Shown: positions 30,761 to 39,717 of the stretch, piece after piece | Layout of the letters: each line of letters opens with the position of its first letter | Position numbering within the stretch: position 1 is the stretch's first letter | NCBI GenBank assembly: GCA_910587645.1 | Contig: CAJUNA010000044.1 | Span: 1-64,000 of the forward strand | From: an uncultured Oscillospiraceae bacterium | GTDB taxonomy: Bacteria; Bacillota; Clostridia; Oscillospirales; Oscillospiraceae | DNA: 64,000 nt | Reading direction: 5' to 3' | The notes under the pieces: model-generated | The model's input: only the letters and a program-made list of their open reading frames with translations | What the model was told of the DNA's origin: nothing | Databases searched by the model: none | Position numbers and translations under genes: made by a program

Positions 30761-31303
30761 ATGATCCTATCCGACAAAAACATCCTGTCCCGCCTGGAGC
30801 GTGGAGACCTGTCCATTACCCCGCTGGAGGAAGGGCAGATTCAGCCCGCCAGCGTAGATATCCGCTTAGGCGACACGTTTTCGGTGATAGAGGACTCCCC
30901 TTCCGGGGTCATCACGCTGGATGAGGAGACCACCTACAAGCCCCTGAGAAGCGATACATATGTATTGCTGCCGGGCCAGTTTATCCTTGCCACAACGATG
31001 GAATATTTCATCCTGCCCAACGACCTGACGGCCTTTGTGGAGGGCCGCAGCAGTCTGGGGCGGATGGGCCTGTTCATCCAAAACGCGGGCTGGGTAGACC
31101 CTGGCTTCCAAGGGGAAATCACTTTGGAGTTATTCAACGCCAACCGCTGCGCCATCAAGCTGCAAACAGGGCGGCGGGTAGGCCAGCTTGTATTTGCCCA
31201 GATGGACAGCGAAGCCCTGCGCCCCTACCAGGGCAAGTACCAGGGCCAGCGGGGCGCCACCGGCTCCCGGGTCTATTTGGATCAAGAAAAATTGAAAAAA
31301 TAA
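30761..31303 (+). CDS. dcd: dCTP deaminase
   Basis: Dcd deaminates dCTP in the pyrimidine deoxynucleotide route to dUMP/dTMP. The 180-aa protein starts at ATG 30761 after GGGAGG. It shows IQPASVDIRLGD (27-38), FVEGRSSLGRMGLFI, and GWVDPGFQGEITLELFN with the catalytic Glu. Some relatives are bifunctional and go straight to dUMP; I cannot decide this from sequence by eye. It opens a run dcd-hflX-phosphodiesterase-GNAT-yigZ with small gaps, so cotranscription is likely. Confidence 0.93.
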   Translation: MILSDKNILSRLERGDLSITPLEEGQIQPASVDIRLGDTFSVIEDSPSGVITLDEETTYKPLRSDTYVLLPGQFILATTMEYFILPNDLTAFVEGRSSLGRMGLFIQNAGWVDPGFQGEITLELFNANRCAIKLQTGRRVGQLVFAQMDSEALRPYQGKYQGQRGATGSRVYLDQEKLKK

Positions 31304-31312
31304 AGGGAAACT

Positions 31313-32617
31313 ATGAAAGAACAAACCGAAATTAAGAAACCCAGAGACATTGCCATCCTGGCCGGCCTCTCCAGCCCTCGGCTGGACGCCAAGGACAATG
31401 CCGATGAAGAATCCATGGAGGAGCTGGAAGCCCTGGTGGAGACCGCAGGCGGCGAAGCGGCCGCTTCCGTACTGCAAAACCGCGCATCGCCAGACCCCCG
31501 GACCTTTATCGGCGAGGGCAAGGTAGCGGAAATTAAGGAGCTGATCCGGACGGAGGAAGCTACAACCGTCATTTTTGACAATGACCTCAGCCCCTCTCAG
31601 ATGCGGGTATTGACAGAGGAGCTTGGGGTGCAGGTACTGGATCGCAGCGCCCTGATCCTGGACATTTTTGCCCAGCGGGCCAGAACCCGGGAGGGGCGGC
31701 TGCAAGTAGAGCTGGCCCAGTACCAGTACCTCCTGCCCCGCCTGACAGGCATGTGGACCCACCTGGAACGGCAGGCGGGCACCAACGGCAAAGGCCCCAT
31801 CGGCTCTAAAGGCCCCGGCGAGACCCAATTGGAGACTGACCGCCGCCACATCCACCGGAAGATCGACAAGCTGAAAGAGGAACTGGAGGAAGTCCGCCGG
31901 ATCCGGGGTACCCAGCGCCAGCGGCGGATGAAAAACGAGATTCCCGTAGTAGCCATCGTAGGCTACACCAACGCGGGGAAGTCCACGCTTTTGAACGCGC
32001 TCACCGGCGCGGACATTCCGGCCAACGACCGGCTGTTCGACACCTTGGACACCACCAGCCGTCTCTTGACGGTCAGCGACACCATGGACGTGGTCATCAG
32101 CGACACCGTAGGATTTATCCGGAAGCTGCCCCACCAGTTGGTGGACGCGTTCAAGGCCACACTGGAGGAGTTGGAGTACGCCGACCTGCTGCTCCATGTT
32201 ATCGACATTTCCAGCCCCCATTGGCAGGAGCAGGCGCAGATTGTGGACAGCCTGATCAGTGAGTTGGGGGCGGAGCAGACGCCGTGCCTGCGGGTTTATA
32301 ATAAATCCGACCTGTTCTGGGGAGATATCCGACCTCATGGCGCGGATTCCGTCAATATTTCCGCCAAAACTGGAGAAGGGCTTGACCAGCTCCTCCAGGC
32401 GATCGACAGGACCTTAGACAAAGGCACCCGCCGGGTCACCCTGCATCTGCCCTACGACAAGGGCGGGCTGCTGGATCTGCTGTACCGGGAAGCGAAGGTG
32501 GAGAGCGTGGAATATGCCGGTTCTATCGATGTGGTAGCGGTCTGCAATCCCAAAGCCATCGGCGTGGTCAAGCCCTACATTGAGGGCTGGGTGGAGCCGA
32601 AGGAGCCTTGGGAATAA
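31313..32617 (+). CDS. hflX: GTPase HflX
   Basis: HflX is a ribosome-associated GTPase that splits or rescues stalled 70S ribosomes. The 434-aa protein has the N-terminal HflX domain with the glycine-rich GSKGPGETQLETDRRHI segment, a coiled-coil linker rich in Lys/Glu/Arg (about 180-205) and the G domain: GYTNAGKST (about 217-225), the switch II DTVGFIRKLPH and NKSD. It lies 9 bases after dcd. Length and motifs are normal. Confidence 0.95.
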   Translation: MKEQTEIKKPRDIAILAGLSSPRLDAKDNADEESMEELEALVETAGGEAAASVLQNRASPDPRTFIGEGKVAEIKELIRTEEATTVIFDNDLSPSQMRVLTEELGVQVLDRSALILDIFAQRARTREGRLQVELAQYQYLLPRLTGMWTHLERQAGTNGKGPIGSKGPGETQLETDRRHIHRKIDKLKEELEEVRRIRGTQRQRRMKNEIPVVAIVGYTNAGKSTLLNALTGADIPANDRLFDTLDTTSRLLTVSDTMDVVISDTVGFIRKLPHQLVDAFKATLEELEYADLLLHVIDISSPHWQEQAQIVDSLISELGAEQTPCLRVYNKSDLFWGDIRPHGADSVNISAKTGEGLDQLLQAIDRTLDKGTRRVTLHLPYDKGGLLDLLYREAKVESVEYAGSIDVVAVCNPKAIGVVKPYIEGWVEPKEPWE

Positions 32618-32646
32618 AGAAAATCTTATAGCGGGAGCAATGATCT

Positions 32647-34503
32647 ATGCGTTTTGGTAAAGCGGTCCGGATGGCGCTTTTGTTTGAGCTTTTTTGGAAG
32701 CTTCTTATTTTAGGCCTGGTGAACCCCCTGTTCCGGGAGATTTATCATACCTATGCCGCTTCCGTAGGCCTACGGTTCAATCAGAACATGCTGGGCGTAT
32801 TCCTGAACTGGAAGGGGGCGGCGTTGTTTCTGCTCTTGTTTTTCGGCGCGGCGCTCCTGATTTTTTATGAATACGCCGTTATTATTAATATTGTAGCCCT
32901 GTACCGGCAGGGGAACGCCTTTTCCCTGCCCCAGGTAATGAAAAGCTCCGTATGGAACCTTGGGGTTATGCGGGGATGGTCATTGGCGGCGGGGTCGCTG
33001 TATTATGTCCTCCTGCTGCCCCTGACCCGGCTCGGGTATGTAAACACTATGGCGCCCCAGGTAGTCATCCCGGAGTTCGTGTTCGGGGAAATGCGGAAAA
33101 CCTCCCTGGGTGTGGCGGGGATAGTAGCGGTCTTTGTGGCGGAATATGCCATCCACCTGGCACTGCTGTTTGTGCCGGTGTGCATGGTCCTGCGGGGCCA
33201 GCGGTTCGCAGCGGCGTCTAGGGAAAGCTTGGGATGCTGGAAAAAGCTGGACTGGAAGCACCGCTTAATGGTCTTAGGCATCCTGCTGCTCTGGGAGCGG
33301 ACGCTGACAGAAATCAGCCGCTATTGGCGGCGCAAACCCCTGGGGAATGATGATTTCGGGGAATATTTCTTAAAAAACCTACTCCACACCGAGGCGTTCC
33401 GGACCGACCTGCTTTACTGGCTGTTCCTAAACCTGTTGACAGCGGCGGCTATGACGGGGATTATTTGGCTACTGGTAGCCAGCCTGGAGAGGAAGGCGGC
33501 GCTTCGCGCTTCCCTTAGCCCGCCCTGGAGCCGGGATGGGGAGATGCTGGTGGAAATGGCGGAGCACCGCTGGGCCAGGGCCAAAAGAAGATGGAAGGCC
33601 CGGCTGCAAACCCGGCGCTGGCAGTCCGGCCTGGCGGCGGCAGGGCTGCTGCTAGCAGCCTGGCTGGTGGCGGCAAGCTGGCAGCAGCCTATGGTTCACC
33701 GGCCCCTGGCCATCGGGCACCGGGGAAGTATTGAGGGCGTGGAAAACACCCTTCCCGCCATCCTTGCCGCCCAGGCGTTGGGGATGGATTACGCGGAGAT
33801 TGACGTGCAGCTCACCCGGGACGGTGTGCCGGTTCTGTTCCATGATGGAAACCTGCGGCGGCTGGCAGGCCGGGAGGAGGAAGTGGGCGGCCTGGACTGG
33901 GCGCAACTGGGGGAAATCCCCATCTCCGATTACGGGCACCCGGACGCGGATGCCAGAATCGTATCCCTGGAGGAGGTCCTGCGGGCTTTGCAGGACGGGG
34001 CAATGGGCTTGCTCATCGAATTGAAACCCGCAGGATCAAACCACTCACTTCTGGCAGAAGCGGTGATAGAGCTGGTAGAGCGGTACGGCTTCGGGGAACG
34101 GGCCATGTTCATGTCGCTGGATTATATGTGCCTCATGCCCCTGCTGGACCGGCATCCGGAATGGTGGGTGGGCTACTGCCTATTCGGCGCCAGCGGGGAC
34201 ATTGACGAGGCTGTCTGGCGGTACGGCGTGGACTTCCTGGCGGTAGAGGAAGCCCTGGTCAACAGCCGCCTGATCCTCCAGGCCAGGGAGCAATATCTGC
34301 CGGTTTATGTGTGGAGCGTCTATGACAATGAAAAAATGCGGCAATACCTGGAGATGGGCGTAGGCGGCATTATCAGCGATTATCCGGAGGAATTGCGGAC
34401 AGTCCTGGATACATATTTAGCCGCCCATCCCTATCAAGACACTATTTGGCAGGAAGAGGGATTTCCCCTCCGGGGCAAAGAGAAAAAATCCCCCCTGCCC
34501 TAA
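32647..34503 (+). CDS. Membrane-anchored glycerophosphodiester phosphodiesterase
   Basis: This 618-aa protein has two parts. Residues 1-350 hold about seven or eight membrane helices typical of the membrane domain found N-terminal to some GlpQ-like enzymes. The catalytic part starts with GHRGSIEGVENT (Gly357-His358-Arg359-Gly360), then DYAEIDVQLTRDGVPVLFHD with the metal-binding Glu/Asp and the second His, and ends with VYVWSVYD and GVGGIISDYP. It hydrolyses glycerophosphodiesters from lipids, or possibly lipoteichoic acid glycerophosphate, on the outside of the membrane. The gap to hflX is 29 bases. Confidence 0.9.
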   Translation: MRFGKAVRMALLFELFWKLLILGLVNPLFREIYHTYAASVGLRFNQNMLGVFLNWKGAALFLLLFFGAALLIFYEYAVIINIVALYRQGNAFSLPQVMKSSVWNLGVMRGWSLAAGSLYYVLLLPLTRLGYVNTMAPQVVIPEFVFGEMRKTSLGVAGIVAVFVAEYAIHLALLFVPVCMVLRGQRFAAASRESLGCWKKLDWKHRLMVLGILLLWERTLTEISRYWRRKPLGNDDFGEYFLKNLLHTEAFRTDLLYWLFLNLLTAAAMTGIIWLLVASLERKAALRASLSPPWSRDGEMLVEMAEHRWARAKRRWKARLQTRRWQSGLAAAGLLLAAWLVAASWQQPMVHRPLAIGHRGSIEGVENTLPAILAAQALGMDYAEIDVQLTRDGVPVLFHDGNLRRLAGREEEVGGLDWAQLGEIPISDYGHPDADARIVSLEEVLRALQDGAMGLLIELKPAGSNHSLLAEAVIELVERYGFGERAMFMSLDYMCLMPLLDRHPEWWVGYCLFGASGDIDEAVWRYGVDFLAVEEALVNSRLILQAREQYLPVYVWSVYDNEKMRQYLEMGVGGIISDYPEELRTVLDTYLAAHPYQDTIWQEEGFPLRGKEKKSPLP

Positions 34504-34526
34504 CCCCATTGGAGAGGAGAAACAGC

Positions 34527-35084
34527 ATGGCGGTTTTAGAAACCAACCGGGTCATCCTGCGCCCCTTCACGGAAGCGGACGCGGCGGATGTCTACGCTTA
34601 CTGCAAAGACCCCAGGGTCGGCCCGGTCGCGGGGTGGAAGCCCCACGAAAGTGTGGAGGAAAGCCGGGAGATCATCCGTACGGTGTTCTCTGCGCCAGAT
34701 GTGTTCGCAATAGTGGACAAGGAAACCGGGCGGGTCATCGGCTCCGCAGGGTTTACCGCCCCTCATAAGGCGGAAGCCTGCCAAGGCCATACGGCGGAGA
34801 TTGGATACGCCCTTTCCCCAGAGTACTGGGGGCGGGGGTTGATGCCGGAGACGGCGGCTGAATTGCTGCGCTACGGCTTTCAAGAAGCGGGATTTGATGA
34901 AATCTGGGCAACCCACTACCGGGAAAACCGGCAGTCAAAACGGGTAATTGAAAAATGTGGTTTTTTGTACGCGTTTACGGAAAACCTGTCTGATGAGTTT
35001 TATTCGGACCGTCCTACCTGCTTCTACTTTTTGACGCGGGCGGCTTGGGAGAAAAGGGGGCAAGGAGAATGGACAGCTACTTAG
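34527..35084 (+). CDS. GNAT-family N-acetyltransferase (RimJ-like)
   Basis: This is a 185-aa acyltransferase of the RimJ/RimL type. It begins LETNRVILRPFTEADAADV, then has the coenzyme A binding region EIGYALSPEYWGRGLMPETA and THYRENRQSKRVIEKCGF. Targets in this group are protein N-termini or small amines; which here is unknown. ATG 34527 follows GGAGAGGAG. The end overlaps yigZ by 16 bases. Confidence 0.9.
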   Translation: MAVLETNRVILRPFTEADAADVYAYCKDPRVGPVAGWKPHESVEESREIIRTVFSAPDVFAIVDKETGRVIGSAGFTAPHKAEACQGHTAEIGYALSPEYWGRGLMPETAAELLRYGFQEAGFDEIWATHYRENRQSKRVIEKCGFLYAFTENLSDEFYSDRPTCFYFLTRAAWEKRGQGEWTAT

Positions 35085-35695
35085 TGCCTGCCGGATACGG
35101 CGAAGCGGAGTTTGTGGAGAAGCGATCCCGGTTCATCGGACAGCTCTGGCGCGTAGAGAGCGAGGTGGAAGCCCGGGAAAAGATTGACGAGGTCAGAAAA
35201 CACTACCATGACGCGCGGCATCATTGCTGGTGCTACGTGCTGCGGGACGGGAATGTGCTGCGCTATGGAGATGATGGAGAACCTCAGGGCACAGCGGGCC
35301 AACCCATGCTGAACGTATTTCTTAAGGAAGACATAACCAACGCCGTATGTGTGGTGACGCGGTATTTCGGCGGGATCCTGCTGGGGGCAGGGGGATTAAC
35401 CCGGGCCTATGGCGGGACGGCAAAGCTGGCCTTGGACGCGGCTGGCATCAGCCGGATGCGGCTGTGGGCGGTCTTGGCAGCTTCCTGCGCCTATCCTCTC
35501 TATGAGCGGATGCGGATTTTAGTTGAAAAATCCGGCGGCGTTATAGAAAACGCTGATTTCGGGACCGATGTCCTTTTGACCATCCTTCTCCCCTCAGAGG
35601 ATGTGGCTGCGTTTCAGGAAAAGGTAACCGAACTTTCGGCGGGAACGGTTGAAGTCATGGTAGAAGAAAAACGGTTTCAACCAGGACCGGTTTAA
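35069..35695 (+). CDS. yigZ: YigZ/IMPACT family protein
   Basis: This 208-aa protein has an N-terminal UPF0029/IMPACT domain with the conserved EKRSRFIGQLWRV, HHCWCYVL, DDGEPQGTAGQPML and VTRYFGGILLGAGGL motifs, and a C-terminal DUF1949 domain. The bacterial family's biochemical role is not settled; a link to translation or peptide metabolism has been proposed. I start at ATG 35069 (AAGGAG 35062-35067), which overlaps the acetyltransferase gene. Confidence 0.92.
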   Translation: MDSYLVPAGYGEAEFVEKRSRFIGQLWRVESEVEAREKIDEVRKHYHDARHHCWCYVLRDGNVLRYGDDGEPQGTAGQPMLNVFLKEDITNAVCVVTRYFGGILLGAGGLTRAYGGTAKLALDAAGISRMRLWAVLAASCAYPLYERMRILVEKSGGVIENADFGTDVLLTILLPSEDVAAFQEKVTELSAGTVEVMVEEKRFQPGPV

Positions 35696-35721
35696 TTGCG
35701 TTCTCTTCCGCGGCAGCCCCC

Positions 35722-35806
35722 AGGTTCTATTGGGAGGTTCCCATTGCCAAATCCAAGCGGCCGCGAAAGCGCAAAGGCCCTCGTATCCCGCCCTGCAATA
35801 GAACCG
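35722..35806. ncRNA. Candidate structured RNA or folded 3' element (family unknown)
   Basis: GGTTCTATTG (35723-35732) and its exact complement CAATAGAACC (35796-35805) enclose 63 bases. These hold TGGGA/TCCCA and a CGCGAAAGCG stem with a GNRA tetraloop inside a GGCC...GGCC pair, forming a three-way-junction-like fold. It lies in the 212-bp gap after yigZ, ahead of the terminator. Either strand could be the transcript. Confidence 0.4.
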
Positions 35807-35872
35807 GAAACAAAAGCCCCCTGTCCAAAGGCATACATGTAAGGGAAGTTTACTATTAATAGATTTGATCAA

Positions 35873-35904
35873 AAAGGTGGGAGACCTTCCGGTCTCCCAC
35901 CTTT
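35873..35904. terminator. Bidirectional terminator between yigZ and the MATE gene
   Basis: AAAGGTGGGAGACC / GGTCTCCCACCTTT, a 14-bp stem with a TTCC loop. Oligo-A lies upstream and T downstream, serving converging genes. Confidence 0.85.
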
Positions 35905-35907
35905 GGG

Positions 35908-37344
35908 TTATTCGCTTTTCTGAGCAATCAGAGACCCGTGCCGCACATCCAGCCATTTGCCCCGCAAAAGGCGGATCAGGAACAGAATTCCCCGGACACA
36001 AAGCTCACCACACATAGCAAACCATACCCCCGGCAGGCCGAAACGGGGCGCCAGGAAAATGGATACGCTGATGCGTACACCCCACATGCTGATCAAATTC
36101 AACACGCTGGGCGCCAGCGTGTCCCCCGCGCCCCGCAGGGCGCCCGCTACAACGATGGACGCGGCGAAAAGTGGCTCGGCAAAGGCTTCAATCCGAAGCA
36201 CCTGGCTGCCTAACGCCTGGATGGCCGGATCCGGCGTCAGGAGGGCGAACATCCAGGGGGCGAAAAAGAACATCAGCGCACCAGTACAGGCCATGACCGC
36301 CATACCCAGCGCGGTGGCCAGATAAGCAAATCGTTTTGCCAAGTCCCTGCGGTCCGCACCGATACTCTGGCCCACCAAAGTGGTGGCGGCGGAGCCGATG
36401 CCGTAGCCAGGCATATAGCAGAAGCTCTCGGCCGTAACCGCCAAAGAATCCGCCGCTACAGCTACCGTCCCCAGTGGAGCGACAATCCGGGTAGCGGCCA
36501 CATGGGCTCCGCCTAATACAATCCGCTCCAGGGCCAGGGGAAGGGACAAGTGGGCGGCGTTACGCAGGCAGCGATCCTCCAGCTTCCAGGGCACCCCCTT
36601 TTCCAGACGCAGAACCGGCGAGCGGAAACACAGGAAATAGGCCATCAGCAGGGCGGTAACCGCTTCTGACAAAGCCGTCCCCAGCGCCGCGCCTGTGACC
36701 CCCAGGCCCGCGCCGGGAAAGGTTAGTGCCATGCCGAAACATGTTATGGTGCGGGTAGGGAAAATCAGAAGGGCGTTGAATACTACATCCTCCAAGCACA
36801 TGAAAATATTCAGCAGGCTGGGCGTACGCATATCTCCGCTGCATTGCAGCATACTGCCGGAGGTCTGACGCAGGAGGCCAAAGGGAAGGGCACAGGAATA
36901 TATCAGGAAATACCGGCCTGCGTCAGGACAGACATCCGGCGCGCCTTTCAGCCAGATAGGAAGGCTGCGGCTGATACCTGCGCCCAGCGCACCCAAAAGC
37001 AGGCCAATGACCAGTCCAGCCATCAAGCCCTGCCGGAGAACAGATTGGGCATCCTTCTGTCTGCCGCCACCTATCAATTGGGCAATTTGAACTGAAAAAC
37101 CCGCCGCCACCGCGATGCAGATGCCTCCAAACAGCCAGGTGGTAGAGGATACCAAGCCAATGGCGGCGGTGGCCCTTGCCCCTAAAGAACCAACCATGGC
37201 CGCGTCAATGTACTGCATGGCAATGGAACTGATTTCCGCCAGTATGGCGGGTATGCTCAGACGCATCACCAGGGAAGCCTGCTGCTGGAAGGTAGGGGTG
37301 GCATCAGGGCTGAGATACAAGCTCCAGTCAATAGTTTTAGACAT
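35908..37344 (-). CDS. MATE-family efflux transporter
   Basis: This 478-aa membrane protein has the twelve helices of the MATE family. Features include RLSIPAILAEISSIAMQYIDAAMVG at the start of the first half, and ERIVLGGAHVAATRIVAPLG and YGIGSAATTLVGQSIGA at the start of the second half. It exports cationic drugs or metabolites by Na+ or H+ antiport; the substrate is unknown. It is a single gene with its own promoter at 37377-37405 and terminator. Confidence 0.93.
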   Translation of the reverse strand: MSKTIDWSLYLSPDATPTFQQQASLVMRLSIPAILAEISSIAMQYIDAAMVGSLGARATAAIGLVSSTTWLFGGICIAVAAGFSVQIAQLIGGGRQKDAQSVLRQGLMAGLVIGLLLGALGAGISRSLPIWLKGAPDVCPDAGRYFLIYSCALPFGLLRQTSGSMLQCSGDMRTPSLLNIFMCLEDVVFNALLIFPTRTITCFGMALTFPGAGLGVTGAALGTALSEAVTALLMAYFLCFRSPVLRLEKGVPWKLEDRCLRNAAHLSLPLALERIVLGGAHVAATRIVAPLGTVAVAADSLAVTAESFCYMPGYGIGSAATTLVGQSIGADRRDLAKRFAYLATALGMAVMACTGALMFFFAPWMFALLTPDPAIQALGSQVLRIEAFAEPLFAASIVVAGALRGAGDTLAPSVLNLISMWGVRISVSIFLAPRFGLPGVWFAMCGELCVRGILFLIRLLRGKWLDVRHGSLIAQKSE

Positions 37345-37376
37345 GGCAGTTCTCCCTTCTTGTCGTTTTGACGTTG

Positions 37377-37405
37377 ATTATAGCATGGATCGGCGGGGAT
37401 TGCAA
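37377..37405 (-). promoter_or_regulatory. Promoter of the MATE gene
   Basis: On the minus strand TTGCAA (37400-37405), 17 bp, TATAAT (37377-37382), 33 bp before the start codon. Confidence 0.8.
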
Positions 37406-37451
37406 TACGGGGAATACCCTCTCTTTCATCCCATGAATCCTATGCGCAAAA

Positions 37452-37489
37452 AGCCGCCACAGGCTCTTACTGGCCTGTGGCGGCTTTTT
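37452..37489. terminator. Terminator after the 3D-domain gene
   Basis: AGCCGCCACAGGC (37452-37464) / GCCTGTGGCGGCT (37473-37485) is flanked by oligo-A and oligo-T. It works for the minus-strand gene and in both directions. Confidence 0.85.
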
Positions 37490-37514
37490 CAAACCGGGTA
37501 CATCGTACCATCCC

Positions 37515-38534
37515 TTAGTCCAGGATATACACTGTACAATCCCGAACGCCGAATTGGATACACTCGCTGTTGGAGTTCATATAGAGGTCAATGGTATTGC
37601 CGCGGACACCGGTGTCCTCCGCTACAGCAAATCCATAGTTATAAACGCCGTCATTACTGATCACGTAAACCTTAGTACCCAGAGGGATCACATTCCGGTC
37701 TACCGCCACCACGCCAACACGGGCCTGGGTACCGGACGCGGTACGGGTACCAACGCTGCCACCAGTGGTATAGGCCGTGCCCCGCATAGTACGGACGCCG
37801 CTGAAGGTCACCGTCTCACCATTGGCCAGCGTAATTACGCCGGACCCATCCTCATTGACGGAAATGCCGGAAACTTCGTCATCGTTGTTGGCAAAGTTTT
37901 CCATGGTGCCCTTTACAATAATGGTAGGCACCGGTTCCTCATCAATCACATCAATCAACTGCCGTGCCGTCTGCTGGCCATCCTGATAGATGATCTCATA
38001 AACTTCCGTATATTCTCCATCGCTGCCTTCCTGAATCACAGCCTCGTACCAGTCGGGCTTGCAGTCATCGTAACGGTACTCGATCTCATGCTCGCTGACA
38101 GTGGAAATGTGCTCATAAAATACAAACTCGCCGCCAATTTCCACTTCCATCCCGCTATCAGGGAAGGAAACGGACAGCATCTCCAGAGGGCTGGGTTGAA
38201 TATCCAAACGCGCCAGCAGCTCCGAAAGAGTCTCCTCACCGGAAACCGTGTAAAATTGCTGGCCTTGGTAGGTGACGGTTACGTCCAGGCCGGCAGCCAG
38301 TTCCAATTCGCTTTCAGAGGTACGGGAAACCAGGCCGGCCACGCCATCGGTAAGAAATACATTGCCCTCCAGCTCATCCACACGGACGGGGGCGGCGTTG
38401 GATACGATATACATGGCATTCGCCTCCATGGGGGCGGCGAGACAGAGCAGGGACAGGACAAAGAGGGCCGGTATTGCTGCGGCAGCGGTCAGCCGTTGGA
38501 AAAAAATAACGGCTTTCTTGCTTCTTTCAAACAT
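37515..38534 (-). CDS. Secreted 3D-domain protein (cell-wall lytic enzyme-like)
   Basis: This 339-aa protein begins with a basic segment and a hydrophobic helix (about 12-34, ending AAPMEANA), a signal peptide or anchor. Residues 40-230 hold repeats like those in YabE/Rpf-like proteins, including VTYQGQQFYTVSGEETLSEL and a G5-like stretch. The C-terminal 3D domain (about 248-339) has MRGTAYTTGG, PLGTKVYV and AVAEDTGVRGNTIDLYM with its three conserved Asp. Such domains cleave peptidoglycan as lytic transglycosylases. ATG 38534 follows CGGAGGA. The promoter at 38686-38714 is flanked by TGTAAC-type hexamers. Confidence 0.88.
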   Translation of the reverse strand: MFERSKKAVIFFQRLTAAAAIPALFVLSLLCLAAPMEANAMYIVSNAAPVRVDELEGNVFLTDGVAGLVSRTSESELELAAGLDVTVTYQGQQFYTVSGEETLSELLARLDIQPSPLEMLSVSFPDSGMEVEIGGEFVFYEHISTVSEHEIEYRYDDCKPDWYEAVIQEGSDGEYTEVYEIIYQDGQQTARQLIDVIDEEPVPTIIVKGTMENFANNDDEVSGISVNEDGSGVITLANGETVTFSGVRTMRGTAYTTGGSVGTRTASGTQARVGVVAVDRNVIPLGTKVYVISNDGVYNYGFAVAEDTGVRGNTIDLYMNSNSECIQFGVRDCTVYILD

Positions 38535-38651
38535 GATACTTGTTCCTCCGTTCATTTTCAAAAAAGAGGTGTGCAGGCGGATTCCGTGGTACTCCCGCAT
38601 AAAATTAGGATTTCCAAAATTTCCAAATCTTAAACAGGCCGGATACCGAAT

Positions 38652-38833
38652 TGTAACCTTTGTAACTTTTTTAAAAACTTTGTGTAGTATACCTGATTAT
38701 CCTGCGTTTGTCAAGCTTTTTTGAATGATTTCTCCTTTTTAGTTTACATAAGAACGCAAAAATGCTGTCGCAAGAAGGGAAATGTTGGCGTTACAAAAGG
38801 AAAATGGTTACAAGTTTCTTTACAAAGGTTACA
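38652..38833. promoter_or_regulatory. Cluster of TGTAAM hexamers around the 3D-protein promoter
   Basis: TGTAAC occurs at 38652-38657 and 38661-38666 on the plus strand. On the minus strand TGTAAC or TGTAAA occurs at 38790-38795, 38807-38812, 38819-38824 and 38828-38833. The hexamer equals the half-site of the WalR (YycF) box, TGTWAH, though WalR normally needs two direct half-sites 5 bp apart. The two groups form an inverted repeat (GTAACCTTTGTAA and TTACAAAGGTTAC) around the promoter. Confidence 0.5.
38686..38714 (-). promoter_or_regulatory. Promoter of the 3D-domain gene
   Basis: On the minus strand TTGACA (38709-38714), 17 bp, TATACT (38686-38691). It leaves a leader of about 145 nt. Confidence 0.85.
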
Positions 38834-38955
38834 GACTGGCGCAAAAAGTATCAGATTGAATCCGAGATATGGCGCAGGGGTAAAATCATAAAAAATTAGA
38901 TCGGAGCGGTGACGCTTCCCTCTCTCACATTGGTTGAACTTGTGGTAACTTACTA

Positions 38956-38984
38956 TTGATTTTTCATAACATGCGTGATAGAAT
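38956..38984 (+). promoter_or_regulatory. Promoter of the acetyltransferase gene at 39015
   Basis: TTGATT (38956-38961), 17 bp, TAGAAT (38979-38984). Confidence 0.7.
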
Positions 38985-39014
38985 GTGCCTATTATCCAAA
39001 AAGGAGTGATAAAA

Positions 39015-39521
39015 ATGCTGTACCTAAAAGCAGTCTCCCTGGAAGATGGACGGGAATTCTACGATATGCTCCAAAGAATTGGCGCAAGTGAAAACGGCTT
39101 TATCAATAAAGCCAACGGTATAGAATATGCGGACTTTCCCGCTTGGCTGAAGCATCATATGGATATGGCCCAGGGGATTGGCCTGGAGGATTGGATGGTT
39201 CCCGCCAGCACCTTCTGGCTCATGGACGGCAGCATCCCCGTTGGACAGGGCAATCTGCGGCACAGGCTGACGGATAAGCTGCGGGAAGCAGGCGGGCATA
39301 TTGGCTACGCCATAGATGCCGCCCAGCGGGGCAAGGGCTATGGGAACGCGCTGCTGAAGCTGCTCCTGGAGGAAGCGCGGCGGATGGGAATACACGAGGA
39401 TATCCTCGTCACGGTCTACCCAAGCAATACGGCATCCCGCCGGGTAGCGGAGCACTGCGGCGGCGAACTGCGCAATGAGAACGAGGAGCGGGCATATTAC
39501 TGGTTCCCCTACTCTGCCTAA
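39015..39521 (+). CDS. GNAT-family N-acetyltransferase
   Basis: This 168-aa acyltransferase shows the GNAT core: GHIGYAIDAAQRGKGYGNALLK (coenzyme A loop Gln/Arg-Gly-Lys-Gly-Tyr-Gly) and VYPSNTASRRVAEHCGGEL. It starts at ATG 39015 after AAAAGGAG. The substrate is unknown; it stands alone between two unrelated units. It has no close resemblance to the acetyltransferase at 34527. Confidence 0.88.
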   Translation: MLYLKAVSLEDGREFYDMLQRIGASENGFINKANGIEYADFPAWLKHHMDMAQGIGLEDWMVPASTFWLMDGSIPVGQGNLRHRLTDKLREAGGHIGYAIDAAQRGKGYGNALLKLLLEEARRMGIHEDILVTVYPSNTASRRVAEHCGGELRNENEERAYYWFPYSA

Positions 39522-39560
39522 TCCTGTATAGGAGATGCAGCCCTTTAGGCACGCCCCCCA

Positions 39561-39631
39561 GCACGGCATAAGCCGTGCAGCCAATAATAACACACAAAAA
39601 TGAAGGGCGCGGAACAAAGTTCCGCGCCCTT
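39561..39631 (+). terminator. Two hairpins after the acetyltransferase gene
   Basis: GCACGGC/GCCGTGC (39561-39578) has no T-run. AAGGGCGCGGAAC / GTTCCGCGCCCTT (39603-39615 and 39619-39631) is followed by TT and is the likelier terminator. Confidence 0.7.
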
Positions 39632-39717
39632 TGGCACTTCCGATAAAAAAGAGCCATTCCAACACATCAGGTACCGAAGTGCAAGGCCCATCGGGCAGGC
39701 AAAAAGTTTTTCTTTTG

